A stretch of DNA of 64,000 nucleotides. It comes from Chloroflexota bacterium (GTDB lineage Bacteria; Chloroflexota; Dehalococcoidia; Tepidiformales; Tepidiformaceae). Shown in pieces: positions 24,942-36,090 of the stretch. The stretch covers positions 24,628-88,627 of the forward strand of contig JAPPBY010000028.1 in NCBI GenBank assembly GCA_026702615.1, written 5' to 3'. The notes under the pieces are model-generated. The model saw nothing but the letters and a program-made list of their open reading frames with translations. It had not been told where the DNA came from and did not search any database. Each line of letters starts with the position of its first letter. Positions within the stretch are counted from its first letter, which is position 1. The position numbers and the translations under genes were made by a program.

Positions 24942-26138
24942 CTAGCCCGCCAGCTCGACCAGCGAGCCCTCGATCAGGCGCATCCCGAACTCCATCCCCA
25001 GGGGGATGGCGCGCTCGTCGATGATGAAGCCCGGGTCGTGGTGGCGGCCGGCGGCGCCGTTTATCTCGTTGCGCGCGCCCAGCCAGAAGTAGCAGCCCGG
25101 ACGCGCCTCCAGGAAGTACGCCATGTCCTCCGCCCCCATCCCCCGCGACACCCGCGCCTCCTTCCCGAAATAGCGCCTCCCCTCCTCTTCCACGAACGCC
25201 GTCACCGCCTCGTCGTTCACCAGCGGCGGACAGCTCGTCCTGTGCTTGATCTCGGCCGTCGCCCCGAACGCCGCGCAGACCCCGCTCACCACGTCCTCCA
25301 CCCTCGCCACCATCCGATCGCGCACGCGGTCGCTGTAGGTGCGAATCGTGCCCCGCAGCTCCGCCGACTCCGCGATCACGTTGCCGCGGAAGCCCGCCTC
25401 CAGCTTCCCGATGGTCAGCACGGCCGTCTCCAGCGGCGGCAGCGTGCGGCTCACGACCGTCTGTAGCGCCGTGATGACGTGCGCCGCTACCACCACCGAG
25501 TCGACCGACTGGTGGGGTGAGGCGGCGTGCCCGCCGCGGCCCTTTATCGTGATGCGCAGGCTCGTGGGGGAGGCGAAGAACGGCCCCGGCGCCACGTTGA
25601 TCTCGCCGACCGGCACGTCCGCGCTGATGTGCAGCCCCAGGCAGCGGTCGACGTTCGGCTTCTTCAGGATGCCTTCCCGGATGCACAGCGCCGCGCCGCC
25701 CGAGGCCTCCTCTGCCGGCTGGAACACGAAACGCACGCTCCCCGCCAGCGATTCCCGCGCCTCGGACGCGACCTGCGCCATTCCGAGCGCGATGGCCGCG
25801 TGCGTGTCGTGACCGCAGGCGTGCATCACGCCCTCGTTCTCCGAAGCGAAGGGCACGCCCGACTTCTCGGGCACGGGCAGGGCGTCGATGTCCGCCCGCC
25901 AGAGCACGCAGGGGCCCTTGCGCCCGCCCTTCACGAGCGCCGTCGCGCCCGTGTTGGCGATCGGGCGCACGTCCTCCAGGTCGAGCTTCGCGAGCTCCTC
26001 GAGGATGACGCGCTGCGTGCGCTCCTCCTTCCAGGAGAGCTCGGGGTGCTGGTGCAGGTCGCGACGCACCGCGATCACCTCGTCGGTGATGCGCTCGACC
26101 TCCGGCCGCACGCTCGGCAGTTTCGTTCCTCGGTTCAC
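24942..26138 (-). CDS. M20D-family amidohydrolase (IAA-amino acid/hippurate hydrolase type)
   Basis: 398-aa zinc carboxypeptidase-like amidohydrolase. The sequence contains RRDLHQHPELSW near the N-terminus, MHACGHDTHAA for metal ligands, FQPAEEASGGA with the catalytic Glu pair, and GRGGHAASPHQSVD at the dimerisation domain. A C-terminal His lies in the final HHDPGFIIDE motif. The family cleaves N-acyl amino acids such as hippurate or indole-acetyl conjugates. The start codon is GTG at 26138 without a clear ribosome site. The cysteine-cluster gene lies just upstream on the same strand. Confidence 0.88.
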   Translation of the reverse strand: MNRGTKLPSVRPEVERITDEVIAVRRDLHQHPELSWKEERTQRVILEELAKLDLEDVRPIANTGATALVKGGRKGPCVLWRADIDALPVPEKSGVPFASENEGVMHACGHDTHAAIALGMAQVASEARESLAGSVRFVFQPAEEASGGAALCIREGILKKPNVDRCLGLHISADVPVGEINVAPGPFFASPTSLRITIKGRGGHAASPHQSVDSVVVAAHVITALQTVVSRTLPPLETAVLTIGKLEAGFRGNVIAESAELRGTIRTYSDRVRDRMVARVEDVVSGVCAAFGATAEIKHRTSCPPLVNDEAVTAFVEEEGRRYFGKEARVSRGMGAEDMAYFLEARPGCYFWLGARNEINGAAGRHHDPGFIIDERAIPLGMEFGMRLIEGSLVELAG

Positions 26139-26148
26139 GGCGGCGAGC

Positions 26149-26742
26149 TTACCACCCGCCCGCCCCGCCTACGGAGCGTGCGTACGTCTCGCGCAGGAGG
26201 TCGCCCCATGCCCCCTCGGTCGAGGGCGGGCCGGTGAACCCGGGGCACTGGTCGTGGCGTAGCAGCAACGGCACCGCTCCCTCCGCCGCGCGCCCCGCGG
26301 CCACCGCCTCCACCGCCCGCCGCCCCGCCTCCGGCGACGGCTGTGCTGGCCTCCCGCTCGCGCCGTCGACGAACACGACCTGGTGCGGGTACGAGCGGCA
26401 CGGGTCGGGTCGCGCCTCGTACTGGTCGCAGGTCAATTCCGCGCTCAGGAAGACGCAGTGCCCCTCGCGCCGTCCCAGCACGAACGGCTTCGCCAGGGGC
26501 AGCGCGATCGGCTCGCCGTCCGCGCTCTCCAGGAACCGCGAGGCGGGGAGGCCGCTGGACTCCCGCAGGCGCTCCGCCTCACCCTCCCCCACCGAGACGT
26601 TGAAAGCGCGGCAGCAGTAGGCGTCGCACTCGTGCGGCTGGCAGATGAAGCTCGCGTCGCCGGGAAGCACCAGCAGGTAGCTCCCGTAGCGCTCCCGGAC
26701 GCGCGCCCAGAGGGCCTCCAGCTCGGCGGTGCGAATCGCCAT
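26149..26742 (-). CDS. YkgJ-family cysteine cluster protein
   Basis: 197-aa cytoplasmic protein with the C-x5-C-x4-CC cluster (CQPHECDAYCC) near residue 34, and later Cys at CVFLSAELTC, DPCRSYPH and DQCPG. This arrangement defines the YkgJ/CxxCxxCC family, thought to bind zinc or iron; its function is not established. A TAGGCT hexamer ends six bases before the ATG with no ribosome site, so a leaderless message is likely. It is encoded just upstream of the M20 gene, divergent from leuA. Confidence 0.82.
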   Translation of the reverse strand: MAIRTAELEALWARVRERYGSYLLVLPGDASFICQPHECDAYCCRAFNVSVGEGEAERLRESSGLPASRFLESADGEPIALPLAKPFVLGRREGHCVFLSAELTCDQYEARPDPCRSYPHQVVFVDGASGRPAQPSPEAGRRAVEAVAAGRAAEGAVPLLLRHDQCPGFTGPPSTEGAWGDLLRETYARSVGGAGGW

Positions 26743-26748
26743 GCCGGC

Positions 26749-26754
26749 AGCCTA
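26749..26754 (-). promoter_or_regulatory. -10 TAGGCT, 6 nt before the YkgJ-family start
   Basis: Minus-strand TAGGCT ends six bases before ATG 26742; no Shine-Dalgarno sequence follows. Same hexamer and spacing as at 16783, 36079, 48697 and 51304. Confidence 0.5.
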
Positions 26755-26905
26755 CCGCAGGCCCGCGAGGCCCGTGCCGCCGCTGCTTGCGGCTGAGCCG
26801 CCCCCGCGCGAGACTTGACGGAAGATGTCCGCAAACGTCGCGGTCCACCTGGAGAACGCCCTCGCCCCGGTCTCGCCGGGGCGCACCCTCGGGCGCGTCT
26901 AGTGC

Positions 26906-26930
26906 CGCGGCCCTCGCGTTAAGGGCCGCG
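26906..26930 (+). promoter_or_regulatory. Leader hairpin upstream of leuA
   Basis: A 9-bp perfect stem CGCGGCCCT / AGGGCCGCG with a seven-base loop, 85 bases before the leuA ATG. It might be an attenuator or processing element. I see no T-box motif and no Leu-rich leader peptide. The 273 bases between 26742 and 27016 hold nothing else recognisable. Confidence 0.4.
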
Positions 26931-27015
26931 ATCGATCCTGACATCCCCAAGCCCGATGCCTCGCGCCTCTGCCGCGCGACCGGGACCTGAGCATCCCCTC
27001 GGAGGACCCAGCCCA

Positions 27016-28572
<1,557 letters not shown>

Positions 28573-28603
28573 TGCCTGGTCCACGGAAGCCGGTCGGCGG
28601 CGG

Positions 28604-29176
28604 GTGCTTCAGGCGCTCGCCGCCGTTGCGCTTCTCCTCCTTGCCGTGTCCCTGCTCGCAGGCTGCACGCGCGATAAGTCGTGGCTCACCTCGCCCTCGG
28701 CCAAGGCGCTCCTGGGCGTCACGACCCCCGCCCTGCTCGCCTTCGACCCCCTCGACGAGCCCCCTGCGGATGTCCCTGCCCCCGAGGGCTGGCGACTCAC
28801 CGTCGACCTTGCCCGCTTTGGCGAGCTCGAGAACGGCACCCCCGCCCTCGCCATCCTCCTCGACATCGAAAGCGAGCCGGGCGCCGTCATGGACCTCTGG
28901 CTGTCGGACGACGAGGGGCCGATCGCGCGCTGGTCGGGCGGCTCGACCGAGGACTACCGGGGCGACGCCTGCTTCCAGCTCCCGCTCGTGAGCGAGGACG
29001 GCGAGCACGCCCTGCCCCTGGCCGGCACCACCGGCCACAGGGTCACGGTCGCGTTCCGCGGCGAGGGCGGCCACGTCATCCTCGCGGTCACGCGCGGCAT
29101 TGCGAGTCTGGTTCCCGAGACCACCGGAACGCCCGGCCGCTCCGAGGTCTTCCGCGACCTGCTCGCCTGCCCCTGA
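28604..29176 (+). CDS. Predicted lipoprotein of unknown function
   Basis: 190-aa protein with a strong hydrophobic signal peptide and lipobox LLAGC (C21), so it should be anchored to the outer face of the membrane. The mature part is acidic and beta-rich, with no motif I recognise. The segment ILLDIESEPGAVMDLWLSDD suggests a sandwich-like fold. The GTG at 28604 is the only start preceding the signal peptide in this frame; no ribosome site is evident. It lies 31 bases after leuA and is convergent with the ABC exporter operon. Confidence 0.65.
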   Translation: MLQALAAVALLLLAVSLLAGCTRDKSWLTSPSAKALLGVTTPALLAFDPLDEPPADVPAPEGWRLTVDLARFGELENGTPALAILLDIESEPGAVMDLWLSDDEGPIARWSGGSTEDYRGDACFQLPLVSEDGEHALPLAGTTGHRVTVAFRGEGGHVILAVTRGIASLVPETTGTPGRSEVFRDLLACP

Positions 29177-29179
29177 GCC

Positions 29180-29974
29180 TCAGTGAATGAGGCGCCGCCG
29201 CATCAGCTTCACTGCCAGCACGTAGAAGAACACCGTCACCACCGCCAGCCAGGCGAGGCTGCCAAGCATCGACCACTCCAGGTTCCCCGTGATCAGCCCC
29301 CGGTAGATGTCGACCACGTGCTTCAGGGGCATGAACCAGCCGAGGATCTGCACCCATCGCGGCATCGCGTCGAAGGGGAAGAAGGCGCCCCCGAACCAGA
29401 AGAGCGGGTTGATCACGAGGTTGAAGAAGTAGGCGAAGTGGCTCATCGCCCGCGCGATCGAGGCGAAGCAGATCGAGATCGAGCTGAACAGCAGCCCCGG
29501 CAGCACGCCCACGGGCACGGCCAGGATGGCCCAGGGCGAATCCACCATGTGCAGCCACGGGTTCAGGATCGAAGCCACGATCAGGATGTAGGTGCCGTTC
29601 ACGAGCGCCCGCGTCGTGCCCCACAGGATCTCCCCGGTGATCACGTCGTCGACGCTGATGGGCGTCGCGATGATCGACTCGTACGTGCCCTGCATCTCCA
29701 GGCGTACGTAGCTCCCCCAGGCGCACTCGAAGGTGGCCGCGAACATGGGGAAGAGCGCCAGCAGCCCCGGCGCCAGGAACTCGACGTACTTCTCGCCGCT
29801 GTCGAGCTCAACGAACTGTCCCAGCGCCAGCCCCAGCGCGAGGATGATCGCGAACGGCTCGACGGCGATCCCGAGGAATTCGGTTTTCCAGTTGCGCAGC
29901 GTTGCATCGCGATTCCGCTGCCAGACGCGGTACGCGCCGAAGGAGACGTCCGGGGTCAGGGCGAACGCGGTCAA
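29180..29974 (-). CDS. ABC-2 type transporter permease (YadH-like)
   Basis: 264-aa inner-membrane permease with about six helices. It contains the ABC-2 segment CAWGSYVRLEMQGTYESIIATPIS between helices 2 and 3, and PLFWFGGAFFPFDAMP in the helix 5-6 region, corresponding to FLSGxFFP. It forms an exporter with the ATPase encoded immediately upstream; the two reading frames overlap by four bases. The last helix ends shortly before the C-terminal MRRRLIH. Substrate unknown; related pairs export lipids, polysaccharides or antibiotics. Confidence 0.89.
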   Translation of the reverse strand: MTAFALTPDVSFGAYRVWQRNRDATLRNWKTEFLGIAVEPFAIILALGLALGQFVELDSGEKYVEFLAPGLLALFPMFAATFECAWGSYVRLEMQGTYESIIATPISVDDVITGEILWGTTRALVNGTYILIVASILNPWLHMVDSPWAILAVPVGVLPGLLFSSISICFASIARAMSHFAYFFNLVINPLFWFGGAFFPFDAMPRWVQILGWFMPLKHVVDIYRGLITGNLEWSMLGSLAWLAVVTVFFYVLAVKLMRRRLIH

Positions 29975-30894
29975 TCGAGCAGCCCCCGGCCCGTGAGCAG
30001 CAGGAACACGTCCTCCATGTTCCCCGGGCGAAGGTGCGCGCGATGCGGGTCGCCCACGCGCTCCGCCGCCATCGCCGAGGCTGGGCCGCCACCGAACACA
30101 TAGGTCAGGTCCTCCACCTGCTCCACCGAGAAGCCGTCGCCCTGCGGGAACTCGGCCAGGAGCGCGTCGCGCTCCGGCGAGGGCAGCCGCAGCTCCAGCA
30201 CCTGCGGGCCCACCAGCTCCGCGACCAGGTCGTACGGGCGTCCCTCAACCAGGATCTTCCCCCGGTGCATGATCACCAGCCGGTCGCAGAGGTGCGTCGC
30301 TTCCTCCATGTAGTGCGTCGTCAGCAGCATCGTCACGCCCCGGCTCTTCAGCAGCCGCAGCTGCTGCCACACCAGGTGCCGCGCCTGTGGGTCGAGCCCC
30401 GTCGTGGGCTCGTCGAGGATGAGAACCTGCGGGTTGTTCACCAGCGCCCGCGCGATCGTGAGCCGCCGCTGCATTCCGCCCGAGAGGTCGTCGACGTTCG
30501 AGGTCGCGCGGTCGTCGAGCTGGAACAGCGCCAGCGCCTCATCGATGCGCTGGCGCACATCGTCGCGCCCCAGCCCGAAGTAGCGGGCGTAGACCTCGAG
30601 GTTCTGGCGCACCAGCAGGTCGGGGTCGAGGTTGTCGTCCTGCGGCACCACCCCGAGCACTGCCTTCACCTGGCGCGGCGCTTCCTTCACGTCGAGGCCC
30701 GCCACCCGCAGCTCCCCCGTCGTGACGGGCGAGGTGGCCGTGATCATGCGGATCGTCGTCGTCTTCCCCGCCCCGTTCGGGCCGAGCACACCGAAGCATT
30801 CCCCCTCGCGGATGTCGAACGAGATGTCGTCGACCGCGACGAAGTCGCCGTAGTGCTTCACGAGGCCGCGCGCCTCAATGAGGGCGGATGTCAC
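29971..30894 (-). CDS. ABC transporter ATP-binding protein (ABC-2/NodI-YadG type)
   Basis: 307-aa ATPase. Walker A GPNGAGKTTT, Q-loop VPQDDNLDPDLLV, signature LSGGMQRRLTIARAL, Walker B VLILDEPTTGLDP, H-loop LLTTHYMEEA. The LDPDLLV region after the Q-loop is the NodI-type pattern. The start is GTG 30894, where GGAGAGGAC lies upstream and VTSALIEARGLVKHYG begins the fold; 18 further upstream codons overlap nothing useful. It is coupled by a four-base overlap to the permease. This is the second ABC-2 exporter in the window. Confidence 0.9.
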   Translation of the reverse strand: MTSALIEARGLVKHYGDFVAVDDISFDIREGECFGVLGPNGAGKTTTIRMITATSPVTTGELRVAGLDVKEAPRQVKAVLGVVPQDDNLDPDLLVRQNLEVYARYFGLGRDDVRQRIDEALALFQLDDRATSNVDDLSGGMQRRLTIARALVNNPQVLILDEPTTGLDPQARHLVWQQLRLLKSRGVTMLLTTHYMEEATHLCDRLVIMHRGKILVEGRPYDLVAELVGPQVLELRLPSPERDALLAEFPQGDGFSVEQVEDLTYVFGGGPASAMAAERVGDPHRAHLRPGNMEDVFLLLTGRGLLD

Positions 30895-30972
30895 AGGATG
30901 TGTCCTCTCCGGCGGTTGCCGGCGCCGCGGCGAAAGGCTGCCCGCCATCGTAGGAACGCGAGGGGGCTATGT

Positions 30973-31689
30973 TCAATCGGCGTGGGCGGGCGCCACGCGC
31001 AGCGAGAGCTCCGTGCCGCCCCGTAGCGGCAGCGTCGCCGAGGCGAAGCCGTTGGCCGGATCCTGCGCCCAGGCCACGTAGTGCTGCATCTCGAACGGGA
31101 ACGAGCCGACGTTGTCCGCCATCACCATGCCGCCCACGCGCACGTGCGGCGCGAGGATCTGGAGCATCGTCAGGTTCAGGTTGGGGAACCCGTCGATCAG
31201 CACGAGGTCGAGCGGCCCGCCCGGGTCCGCCAGCTTCTCGCGCGCGTCCCCGACGCGTATCTCGGCAAACTCCGAGAGCCCGGCTTTTTCCAGGTTCGCC
31301 CGCGCCACCGCCGCCTTCGACGGCTGGATCTCGCTGCCGATGACGACCCCGCCACCGTTCTCCCGGATCGCCGCCGCCAGGTAGATCGTCGAGACCCCGA
31401 ACGAGGTGCCAAACTCCGCCGCCCGCCGCGCGCCCAGCGAGCGCGCGAGCAGGTAGAGGAGGTTGCCCTGCTCCCGCTCCAGCGAGATGTACTTGTCGGC
31501 GAAGAACTCGGCCGCACCCTCGGCGTTGAAGGGTCCAGGCTCCGGCGGTGGCTCGGGCCGGGGCTCCTGCGTGAACGCTTCCATCTCCGCTTCGGCGGCC
31601 GCGTGCAGCCGGTCGAGCACGGCACGGACCCGTGGGTCGGGCACGACGCTGTGGTGGCTGTGGGGCTCAGTCGAACTCGTCATCGTCAT
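30973..31689 (-). CDS. SAM-dependent O-methyltransferase-like protein
   Basis: 238-aa class I methyltransferase of the catechol/caffeoyl-CoA O-methyltransferase type. AAEFGTSFGVSTIYLA is the glycine-rich SAM loop, GSEIQPSKAAVARANLEKAG gives the acidic residue for the ribose, and LDLVLIDGFPNLN carries the metal-site Asp. MVMADNVG follows with the Asp-Asn pair. It thus keeps the divalent-metal-dependent COMT layout. The start is placed at ATG 31689, which overlaps the end of the TPR gene by 23 bases; a second ATG at 31683 is also possible. The N-terminal 35 residues of the long frame are not supported. Confidence 0.8.
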   Translation of the reverse strand: MTMTSSTEPHSHHSVVPDPRVRAVLDRLHAAAEAEMEAFTQEPRPEPPPEPGPFNAEGAAEFFADKYISLEREQGNLLYLLARSLGARRAAEFGTSFGVSTIYLAAAIRENGGGVVIGSEIQPSKAAVARANLEKAGLSEFAEIRVGDAREKLADPGGPLDLVLIDGFPNLNLTMLQILAPHVRVGGMVMADNVGSFPFEMQHYVAWAQDPANGFASATLPLRGGTELSLRVAPAHAD

Positions 31690-32527
31690 CCTCGTCTTCT
31701 GCTTCCCGTGCCTTCGCCTCGTCCTCGGTCTCGTACTCGATGCGCGTCTCCTGCCAGCCCTCCTCGGGCAGCTCGTCCGCGGCGCCTCCAACGTCGGCGG
31801 GGCCGTCTTCGTCCTCGGCCAGGTCGTCCACGTCCTCGCGCAGGAAGTTGCGCCGCGTGTAGGCGCGCACCTCGTTGATGCTCGACTTGGGGAAGCTCAC
31901 CTTTCCCGCCTGCGACGGATCCTGGTACTCCTCCCGCACGATTATGCGGGGCGAGTCGCCGGCGCTGACGAGCGCCGCCGAGTAGCGGTTTCCCCCATCC
32001 ATCAGCCGTGCCAGCCGCAGCCCCACCCGCGGTTCCACCATCCCCAGGTACACGCCCCCGGGCGTGACAGCGTTGACCGCGTTCCCCCGCACCTCCAGCT
32101 CTACCGGGTCGCCCGCGTCCAGCGCCCCGAGCGCGTCGGACGGCGCCGCCTCCAGCCGTACGACCGCCGCTTTCCCCACCTCCTCGATAAAGAGGCCCCG
32201 GCTCATCTGCGCCGCGGGCTCGGCGGCGGACTCTTCGCCCTTCACCTGTTCGAGCCGGTCGAGGTTGCGCTGCGCGATCGCGTTCGTGGGGTCGACTTCG
32301 AGCGCCTTCTCGTACACGAGGCGCGCCTCGCGAATGCGCCCCAGTTCCGTGAACGCCTTGCCCAGCCGGTTGTAGACCTCGGCGTCGTCGCCGAAGCGCG
32401 CAATCAGCTCGCGGTTGAGCGCCGCCGCCTCTTTCCAGCGCCCCGCCACGGCCAGCTTCACCGCTTGCTCGTTGGCCGCCCGCCGCGCCCCCGGTCTCTC
32501 GGGCACCCGTGCCGATAGCTCGCTCAT
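31667..32527 (-). CDS. TPR-repeat protein with acidic tail
   Basis: 286-aa protein. Residues about 15-100 form two to three tetratricopeptide repeats (RWKEAAALNRELIARFGDD, then AEVYNRLGKAFTELGRIREA). The central part (about 115-220) is beta-rich without a recognised motif. The last 50 residues are extremely acidic, ending DEDDDDEFD. It is probably a cytoplasmic scaffold. The start is ATG 32527 because TATTCT ends seven bases upstream (leaderless type). It is divergent from dapB, with only 98 bases between, and overlaps the methyltransferase gene downstream. Confidence 0.75.
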   Translation of the reverse strand: MSELSARVPERPGARRAANEQAVKLAVAGRWKEAAALNRELIARFGDDAEVYNRLGKAFTELGRIREARLVYEKALEVDPTNAIAQRNLDRLEQVKGEESAAEPAAQMSRGLFIEEVGKAAVVRLEAAPSDALGALDAGDPVELEVRGNAVNAVTPGGVYLGMVEPRVGLRLARLMDGGNRYSAALVSAGDSPRIIVREEYQDPSQAGKVSFPKSSINEVRAYTRRNFLREDVDDLAEDEDGPADVGGAADELPEEGWQETRIEYETEDEAKAREAEDEDDDDEFD

Positions 32528-32611
32528 CGGCGGCAGAATAGGGCCGTCTTCCGTGAGCGGCAACGCCCCCTGACGCACTCTTGGCACGGTCCGCCCCCGC
32601 CACCGCGGGCG

Positions 32612-32617
32612 TACAAT
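32612..32617 (+). promoter_or_regulatory. -10 TACAAT, 8 nt before dapB
   Basis: TACAAT ends eight bases before ATG 32626. The facing TPR gene has TATTCT at 32540-32535 on the minus strand. Both messages would be leaderless, from a 98-base divergent promoter region. Confidence 0.55.
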
Positions 32618-32625
32618 CGCCCGTC

Positions 32626-33405
32626 ATGGACAGCATCCCGATCGTCATCTCCGGAAGCGGCAACATGGGTCGTCAGGTGGCCCTCGCCGCCGCTGCCGAC
32701 CCCGCCACCGAACCCCTCGCCTTCATCGACGCGCTCGGCGAGGGCGATTCCTGCGAGGGGCTGCCCCTCTACCGCGATGCCGCCCCCGCCCTCGACGCCC
32801 ACAGCCCCGAGGTCGTCGTCGACTTCTCCAACGCCGCTTGGACGCCCGTCCTCGCCCGCGCCGCCCTCGAGCGCGGCGTCCGCCTCGTCATCGGCACGAC
32901 CGGCCTCCCCGCCACGTTCCTCGACGAGCTCCGCGAGGAAGCCGCCGCGCGCAAGGTCGGGGTTGTCGTCGCCCCCAACTTCGCCATCGGCGCCGTCCTC
33001 CTGATGTACTTCGCCCGCCAGGCCGCGCGCTTCTTCGACCACGCCGAGATCATCGAGCTCCACCACGCCGGCAAGGTCGACGCGCCCAGCGGAACGGCGA
33101 AAGCGACCGCCGAGCAGATGGTCGAGGCCCGCGGCGAGCCCTTCGAGCGCGTCGAGGCCGAGGTCCAGACGGTGCCAGATACGCGCGGCGGCGAAGTCGG
33201 GGGTGTGACCCTCCACTCCGTGCGCCTGCCCGGCCTCGTCGCCCACCAGGAGGTGCTCCTCGGCGGGCTCGGCCAGACTCTCTCCCTGCGCCACGACAGC
33301 ACCGGCCGCGACTCGTTCATGCCGGGCGTGCTCGCCGCCGTGAAGGCGGTCAGGGAAACCGAGGGCCTCGTCGTCGGACTCGACGCGCTCTTCGGGCTCG
33401 ACTAG
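32626..33405 (+). CDS. dapB: 4-hydroxy-tetrahydrodipicolinate reductase
   Basis: Reduces 4-hydroxy-tetrahydrodipicolinate in lysine/diaminopimelate synthesis. 259 aa. The dinucleotide loop is ISGSGNMGRQVA, VVDFSNAAW follows, then VIGTTGL, PNFAIGAVLL and the substrate-binding signature ELHHAGKVDAPSGTAKATAE (the family has E-x-HH-x3-KxDAPSGTA). The C-terminal GRDSFMPGVLAAVKAV completes the family. ATG 32626 is preferred over the upstream frame because TACAAT lies eight bases before it and homologues begin here. No dapA is adjacent. It is convergent with gyrA. Confidence 0.93.
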   Translation: MDSIPIVISGSGNMGRQVALAAAADPATEPLAFIDALGEGDSCEGLPLYRDAAPALDAHSPEVVVDFSNAAWTPVLARAALERGVRLVIGTTGLPATFLDELREEAAARKVGVVVAPNFAIGAVLLMYFARQAARFFDHAEIIELHHAGKVDAPSGTAKATAEQMVEARGEPFERVEAEVQTVPDTRGGEVGGVTLHSVRLPGLVAHQEVLLGGLGQTLSLRHDSTGRDSFMPGVLAAVKAVRETEGLVVGLDALFGLD

Positions 33406-33419
33406 CGACGCGCCCCGCC

Positions 33420-35954
<2,535 letters not shown>

Positions 35955-35999
35955 CCGCGGCAACTCCGGTCGGGGGCGGTCGTCGAAACCGCTAAGGTA

Positions 36000-36005
36000 A
36001 TTGTA
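36000..36005 (-). promoter_or_regulatory. Extended -10 promoter of gyrA
   Basis: TACAAT on the minus strand preceded by TGG, an extended -10 (TGnTACAAT), about 45 bases before the gyrA ATG. No -35 match is evident. Confidence 0.5.
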
Positions 36006-36078
36006 CCAATTCCGGGCCTACAGGGCGGCCCGGGCGCGACCCTTGAAGCCGGGTAGGGAAAATCGCGCCGCACCCCTC

Positions 36079-36084
36079 TAGGCT
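36079..36084 (+). promoter_or_regulatory. -10 TAGGCT, 6 nt before the HTH-RCC1 gene
   Basis: TAGGCT ends six bases before ATG 36091; no ribosome site is present. It faces the gyrA promoter in a 136-base divergent region. Confidence 0.5.
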
Positions 36085-36090
36085 GCCCCC